Below, piece by piece: positions 13,071 to 17,447 of a stretch of 17,447 bases of DNA (position 1 is the stretch's first letter; the number at the start of each line of letters is the position of its first letter). The DNA is from an uncultured Eubacteriales bacterium (GTDB lineage: Bacteria > Bacillota > Clostridia > Monoglobales > Monoglobaceae): contig URAN01000061.1 in the NCBI GenBank assembly GCA_900545865.1, forward strand, positions 1 to 17,447, in the 5' to 3' direction. The position numbers and the translations under genes were made by a program. Below the pieces are notes generated by a model that was not told the DNA's origin, did not search any database, and saw only the letters and a list, made by a program, of their open reading frames with translations.

Positions 13071-14855
13071 ATGAAGAATTTTGTTAAAAGGTCGTTTGTG
13101 GGAAAATCGCTCAACGGAAAAATCGCAGCAAGCATAATAGCCATTGTATGGATTATGATGCTTGTGTTTATGGGGTTGTTTTGTTATACATATTATGGGA
13201 TGATAATGGAGCGTTTAACAAAGGATATAAGCCAGCGCACATCTCTTGTTGCCGACGCGGCCGATGATTGGGTTATGCAATACATAAAAATAACCGACAA
13301 TTCGTTTTCAAATGCAACGCTTAACAATGCCATAAAACATAAAAATGATAATACGGTCAGTGAGATTTTATATAACTTTGAAATGCAAAATTTCTTACAG
13401 TCAATCTCTGTTGCGGCAAATGATATATCGGATATATATTTCGAGGACGCACAGGGTGATATAATCGGTCTCGGAAATGTGTCGCGCGATTATTTTTGGA
13501 GTGAATTGCACGAAGTCAGAAAGGCTGTCGGCGATTCGGATGTTGCTCCGCATTTTCGCGCTTTTTCAAACGAATATATGTCCGGGATAATAATCGCCAG
13601 AAGGATTGCGTCTTATGATGATTATTATAAATACACCGTAAACGGAATAATGTATGTTCTTGTAAATACCGAAGGGTTTGGACAAAAGTATATAAAGTAT
13701 TTTTCAAACGGAAGCGAAAAAACATTTTTAACGGATGCAAACAACAATATTTTAATCAGTGACAATGATAATTATAAATCAAATGAACAGCTTATGCTTC
13801 CTGCCGATTTGAACGAAAAGACAATTTCGCTCGGCGGCGAGAAAAGTTATTTTTTTGTAAGCAACCTCGAAAAGAGTAATTTAAAGTTTGTCACAACGGT
13901 AAGCTGCAGGGATTTTAACGCACCGATTCAAAGTATGATTTTTAATGTGTTTGTTATATTGTTGATTTTGAGTGTAATAATCAGTTTTGTTGCCAAAAAA
14001 GTGGCGGAGAGCATAGCTGAGCCGATACGAAAGATTGCCGTTGTGATGGATAACGCAAGAGCGGATAGGTATATGGGCAAGCTAAGCGAGCCTATGGATG
14101 AGGTTCTTATGCCGATTGTAAAGAGTTATAACAGTATGATAGACGAGCTTGATGTGTTGGTTAACAAAGAACTTGCGTATCAGATAAAGGTTAAAGAGGC
14201 AACGCTTAAGGCGTTCGAACAACAGATTAATCCTCACTTTTTATATAATACTTTAAATATGATAAGGGTTATGTCGAGCTATGGCGAAACGGATAAAATT
14301 GATGTTATACTGACAGAACTCGGCAATATGATGAAATATTGCAATAACCGAAACCACAGCGTAAAGGTAAGTGACGAAATCAATAATATAAAAGCATATC
14401 TTAAAATAATAAAGATTCGGTTTGGCGATGATTTTGATTACAAAGTCGATACGGATACAAATGCGGTTGAATGTCAAACCATAAAGTTTATTCTTCAGCC
14501 GTTTATCGAAAATGCCGTCAAGCACGGAGTGTCAAAGTCAGAGGATATCGGTATGATAGATATATCCGTCAAAAGTGATAACGGCCGTCTTACATACATA
14601 ATTTCCGATAACGGAACGGGGATTCCGACCGACAGACTCAGACAGATTAAAAATAACCTGAACAGCTCGGATATGTACAATGCCGATAAAAATCTCGGGA
14701 TAGGAATATTAAATGTTTATATGCGCGGCAAGTTAAATTACGGCGATGATTTTCGTCTTGAAATTTACAGCACGGTAAATAAAGGGACGCGTGTCGAAAT
14801 AGGACATCCGATTGTACCTTTTGAGAAAAATGAGAATCGCGGAGGAATATTATGA
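13071..14855 (+). CDS. YesM-type sensor histidine kinase
   Basis: The 594-residue membrane kinase has a first membrane helix at about 18-40, an extracellular sensing region at about 45-288, a second helix at about 290-310, a HAMP-like linker, and a His_kinase/HATPase module. The phosphate-accepting His is about residue 389 in QQINPHFLYNTLNMI; the N box is FIENAVKHG (Asn about 481) and the G box DNGTGIP (about 513). All catalytic motifs are intact. YesM-type kinases usually sense carbohydrates or their binding proteins. AGGAGAG (13057-13063) precedes the ATG by 7 nt. The stop overlaps the regulator start by 4 nt (ATGA), typical of cognate partners. Confidence 0.93.
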   Translation: MKNFVKRSFVGKSLNGKIAASIIAIVWIMMLVFMGLFCYTYYGMIMERLTKDISQRTSLVADAADDWVMQYIKITDNSFSNATLNNAIKHKNDNTVSEILYNFEMQNFLQSISVAANDISDIYFEDAQGDIIGLGNVSRDYFWSELHEVRKAVGDSDVAPHFRAFSNEYMSGIIIARRIASYDDYYKYTVNGIMYVLVNTEGFGQKYIKYFSNGSEKTFLTDANNNILISDNDNYKSNEQLMLPADLNEKTISLGGEKSYFFVSNLEKSNLKFVTTVSCRDFNAPIQSMIFNVFVILLILSVIISFVAKKVAESIAEPIRKIAVVMDNARADRYMGKLSEPMDEVLMPIVKSYNSMIDELDVLVNKELAYQIKVKEATLKAFEQQINPHFLYNTLNMIRVMSSYGETDKIDVILTELGNMMKYCNNRNHSVKVSDEINNIKAYLKIIKIRFGDDFDYKVDTDTNAVECQTIKFILQPFIENAVKHGVSKSEDIGMIDISVKSDNGRLTYIISDNGTGIPTDRLRQIKNNLNSSDMYNADKNLGIGILNVYMRGKLNYGDDFRLEIYSTVNKGTRVEIGHPIVPFEKNENRGGIL

Positions 14856-16342
14856 TTTATACAATGGTTATTGTAGATGATGAAAAATACGGACGCGAAA
14901 GTCTTATTAACATTGTCGATTGGGAAGAACACGAGATAAATATTGTGGCTCTTGCCGAAAGCGGTGAAGAGGGCGAAAGAATAATATCAGAGCTTAAACC
15001 GGATATTGTTTTGACCGATATTTGTATGAAAAAAATGAGCGGTCTTGATATGATAAACAGATTGAAGCAAAAAGGTATCGACAGCAGCTTTATTGTTGTA
15101 ACGGCATACAGCCAATTTGAATATGTTAAGACAGCCCTTGAGTACAACGTAGTAAGATACCTTTTAAAACCAATTAAACGGGATGAGCTTTTGGTGGCGC
15201 TGGAAACGGCAAAAGGTGAAATACGAAAAAAATATAATTACAGTCTTTTAAAAGAAATTTTAAGTGATGAGCATAGGTTCAAGAGCTTCGGCGAAACTTC
15301 GGGGGAAATGCCTCCGGAAAGCCGTGGATATTATATTGTGTTGAGCCGGTCACCAATAACAAATGCCGAAAATAAAGCACGGTATTATGAAATTCTCAAA
15401 AATCGAACGGAAGAAAACTATATCTTATTTACCGATGAAGGTATTATGATGATAAGCGGCGAAGATACGACCGCGGTTTTATCGCGAATTGATAGGCTCG
15501 GCGAGGTTTTCGGAGGGGAGGTTTTTGTCGGGATAAGTAATATTTGTGATACTTATGTTAATTTAAGCATTCAGATGTATCAAGCGGCGAGATTTTCCTT
15601 TTATTACGACCCCAAAGTCGGTGATGAAAATAAAATGTTTTTTTCGGATATTCCGACGGATAACAAAAACTCGGCAAAAGAACTTCTGAAAGACGAATTT
15701 AAGGCGATAACCGACGCGGTGTGCAAGTGTGACAATGCTTTGCTTAAAGCAGAGGTGAACGCCGCACTTGATAAAATCACGAAAACCCGTCCGATTCCGA
15801 TAAGAATCGAAAGTTGGTATGAGCGGCTTGTTGTGAGATATAAAGAGATAATGGAAAGTTATGATATAAGTCAAAGTGATATAATACGTGATTTTGATGA
15901 GAGAAAGTTTATGAAGGCATCGCCCGAATGTTTTAAAAAAGACACGCTGTTTAAGCTTATATTTAATATAGGAACAAAAATATCCGAGCATATCCTGGGC
16001 TATCAGATTAAAGCACAGAACAAAAACATAAACGAAGTTATAAGTTATGTTGATGAACACTTTACCGAGGATATTTCTCTTGTACAGCTGTCGGGAATGT
16101 TCTATATAAAAGAAAGCTGGTTGAGTATGCTGTTCAAGCGCAAAACGGGCAAGAACTATCTTCAGTATATTTCCGAGAAAAGAATGGAAGAGGCAAAAAA
16201 ACTTTTGGTTGATTTAACTTTGCCGATATACGATGTGGCAGACAAAGTAGGTTACACGGACGCAAAATATTTCAGTCAGTTATTTAAAAAAATAACAGGA
16301 GAATTGCCAAAAGAATACAGAAACCGAATTATGGGCAAATAA
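14852..16342 (+). CDS. YesN-type response regulator with AraC DNA-binding domain
   Basis: The 496-residue protein has a receiver domain (about 1-120) with the acidic pair Asp9/Asp10, the phosphate-accepting Asp56 in IVLTDICMKKMSG, the conserved Thr in VVTAYSQFEYV, and the Lys in LLKPIKRDELL. A long middle region follows, then an AraC-type pair of helix-turn-helix motifs (about 395-496; ISLVQLSGMFYIKESWLSMLFKRKTGKNYLQYI and IYDVADKVGYTDAKYFSQLFKKITGELPKEYR). GGAGGA (14841-14846) lies 5 nt before the ATG, which overlaps the kinase stop. It probably activates the neighbouring binding-protein gene and the secreted-protein gene; this is inference from context. Confidence 0.94.
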   Translation: MIYTMVIVDDEKYGRESLINIVDWEEHEINIVALAESGEEGERIISELKPDIVLTDICMKKMSGLDMINRLKQKGIDSSFIVVTAYSQFEYVKTALEYNVVRYLLKPIKRDELLVALETAKGEIRKKYNYSLLKEILSDEHRFKSFGETSGEMPPESRGYYIVLSRSPITNAENKARYYEILKNRTEENYILFTDEGIMMISGEDTTAVLSRIDRLGEVFGGEVFVGISNICDTYVNLSIQMYQAARFSFYYDPKVGDENKMFFSDIPTDNKNSAKELLKDEFKAITDAVCKCDNALLKAEVNAALDKITKTRPIPIRIESWYERLVVRYKEIMESYDISQSDIIRDFDERKFMKASPECFKKDTLFKLIFNIGTKISEHILGYQIKAQNKNINEVISYVDEHFTEDISLVQLSGMFYIKESWLSMLFKRKTGKNYLQYISEKRMEEAKKLLVDLTLPIYDVADKVGYTDAKYFSQLFKKITGELPKEYRNRIMGK

Positions 16343-16380
16343 AAATGATACGCAAAATATTTTATGAGAGAGGTTTAGAT

Positions 16381-17447
16381 ATGAAAAGGATTTTATGTTC
16401 GGCAATGATATGTGCATTGTTGATTTCACAGACAGCCTTTGCACAAGATGCGACAGGTGTGCCATCGGTAAATCAAGACAGGCTGACGCGCAAAGCGGTC
16501 GTAGTTGTTGAAACGATGAACGGAGCATATTCGCCTGTAACAATTATGATTTACGGTGACATTGATGCAACCGAGCCTTGTGATATAACAATAACGTCGG
16601 CTGATATGGACGGAAGAGCCGAGGCGGAATTTATGCTTTCTGATTCAACCGCACGCTATTTTGTGCGTTCAAACGAAAGTATGGAAATGTCTGAGGTTGA
16701 CATTTATTCAAGCACCGATATAAATAATGCTCTTTCGGCATTTACAAGCGCATCGGATGAAGAAAAAATGAAAAATTTTTTTGAAGAGGTAATAAACCGA
16801 GGGAATTTTGAAAGCTCTCAAAGCGACGCGCTCGGATTTGAAATATCCGAGTCTTTAAAAAACAAAGATGCATTGTATAAAAAGCTTTCAAAAATAAGCG
16901 CATCGGTCAAAACGATTGGCGAGGCTCAAATGGCGTATGATGATGCAATAATAACGGAAGTATTCGCACAGTGTGATGCGGATGCATTTGATAATGAGAT
17001 AAAAAAGTATTGTGAATCTTTGGATTTTGACAATTCAGAGGTTTATAAGTTATATTTGACGCTTGATTCATCGGCAAAGTCAAAAGCTTGCGAACTTATA
17101 CAAAAAGAAACTTTTTTGAACAGAGATGAGCTTTTGAACATAATCGAAAAAGCGGTGGTAACAGCGGCTGTATTGTGTTCGGATTACGGCGAAACCGTCA
17201 GAGATATAACGGAAAAGTATTATAAATACTTGGGTATAACACTCAATGATTATAACGGACTTTCGGAATACAAAAAGACTCGGGTGATGTACGAGCTTGC
17301 GGCGAAACCGAAAGACAGCATATCGAGAATCTCAGAATTTAAAAGAATGTTTGAAGAAATAACGGACGCCGCTGTCCGAAGTACCGGTAACGGTTCCGGA
17401 ACAGGCGGCGGAGGTATCGGCGGGAGGGGGGACGGGGCCGCCGCACC
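16381..17447 (+). CDS. Secreted or cell-surface protein, 5' part only (runs off the window)
   Basis: The frame is open from the ATG at 16381 to the window end (355 codons, no stop), so the gene is partial. A signal peptide is clear (MKRILCSAMICALLISQTAFA, cleavage after Ala21). GAGAGAGG (16366-16373) lies 7 nt upstream, and the gap to the regulator stop is 38 nt, so they probably share a transcript. After cleavage there is a beta-rich stretch (about 35-110, VVVVETMNGAYSPVTIMIYG), then a mostly helical, charged region (about 115-335), then a glycine-rich linker (STGNGSGTGGGGIGG). I recognise no enzyme domain. Such linkers in Clostridia often lead into surface-anchoring (SLH) domains, which is only a guess here. 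Confidence 0.8.
   Translation, partial: MKRILCSAMICALLISQTAFAQDATGVPSVNQDRLTRKAVVVVETMNGAYSPVTIMIYGDIDATEPCDITITSADMDGRAEAEFMLSDSTARYFVRSNESMEMSEVDIYSSTDINNALSAFTSASDEEKMKNFFEEVINRGNFESSQSDALGFEISESLKNKDALYKKLSKISASVKTIGEAQMAYDDAIITEVFAQCDADAFDNEIKKYCESLDFDNSEVYKLYLTLDSSAKSKACELIQKETFLNRDELLNIIEKAVVTAAVLCSDYGETVRDITEKYYKYLGITLNDYNGLSEYKKTRVMYELAAKPKDSISRISEFKRMFEEITDAAVRSTGNGSGTGGGGIGGRGDGAAA

Noticed and set aside
17421..17435. Arg-Gly-Asp motif in the secreted protein as an integrin-binding site
   Set aside because: It lies in the anomalous G-rich last bases of the window, so it may be a sequence error, and such a tripeptide occurs easily by chance.

Overview
The window looks like chromosomal DNA of a low-to-moderate GC Bacillota, most likely a gut-type Clostridia (Oscillospirales-like). 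The case rests on the gene order yicC-remA-gmk-rpoZ-priA-def, strong AAGGAGG-type ribosome binding sites, sigma-A promoters with 17-bp spacers and extended TGn -10 boxes, a YesM/YesN two-component pair and a RemA homologue. This is gene-order and motif reasoning; no database was searched.

Region 1 (76-5642) is a housekeeping operon on the + strand. A clear promoter precedes yicC (endoribonuclease), remA (DUF370 regulator), gmk (guanylate kinase) and rpoZ (RNA polymerase omega). A 323-nt non-coding gap with a nested inverted-repeat element follows, then priA (primosomal helicase) and def (peptide deformylase). The coaBC and fmt genes that usually flank priA and def in Bacillota are absent here. 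The operon ends at a perfect bidirectional terminator. Region 2 (5664-6242, - strand) is a LOG/TIGR00730 phosphoribohydrolase. It is preceded by a highly structured leader of about 200 nt that contains a potential H-type pseudoknot just upstream of its ribosome binding site.

Region 3 (6596-8027) has a consensus promoter, an ECF-transporter S-component-like membrane protein, a LUD-domain protein, and a tRNA-Gly(CCC) followed by a terminator. Region 4 (8091-8802) is a compact toxin-antitoxin-like pair, DUF4258 plus a YgiT-type zinc finger protein, with its own promoter and terminator.

Region 5 (8856-17447) looks like a carbohydrate-response island. An AraC-family regulator is divergent from a GH109-like Gfo/Idh/MocA protein. 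Next come a lipoprotein sugar-binding protein with no permease genes in the window, a YesM-type sensor kinase, a YesN-type response regulator, and the 5' part of a gene for a secreted protein that runs off the window edge inside a glycine-rich linker. The binding protein, kinase, regulator and secreted protein may form one sensing-and-response unit at the cell surface; this is inference.

The most interesting items are the pseudoknot-containing leader at 6251-6448, the permease-less binding protein/two-component/secreted protein cluster, the nested hairpin element where coaBC would be expected, and the zinc-finger toxin-antitoxin-like pair. No CRISPR array, phage, insertion sequence or rRNA was seen.
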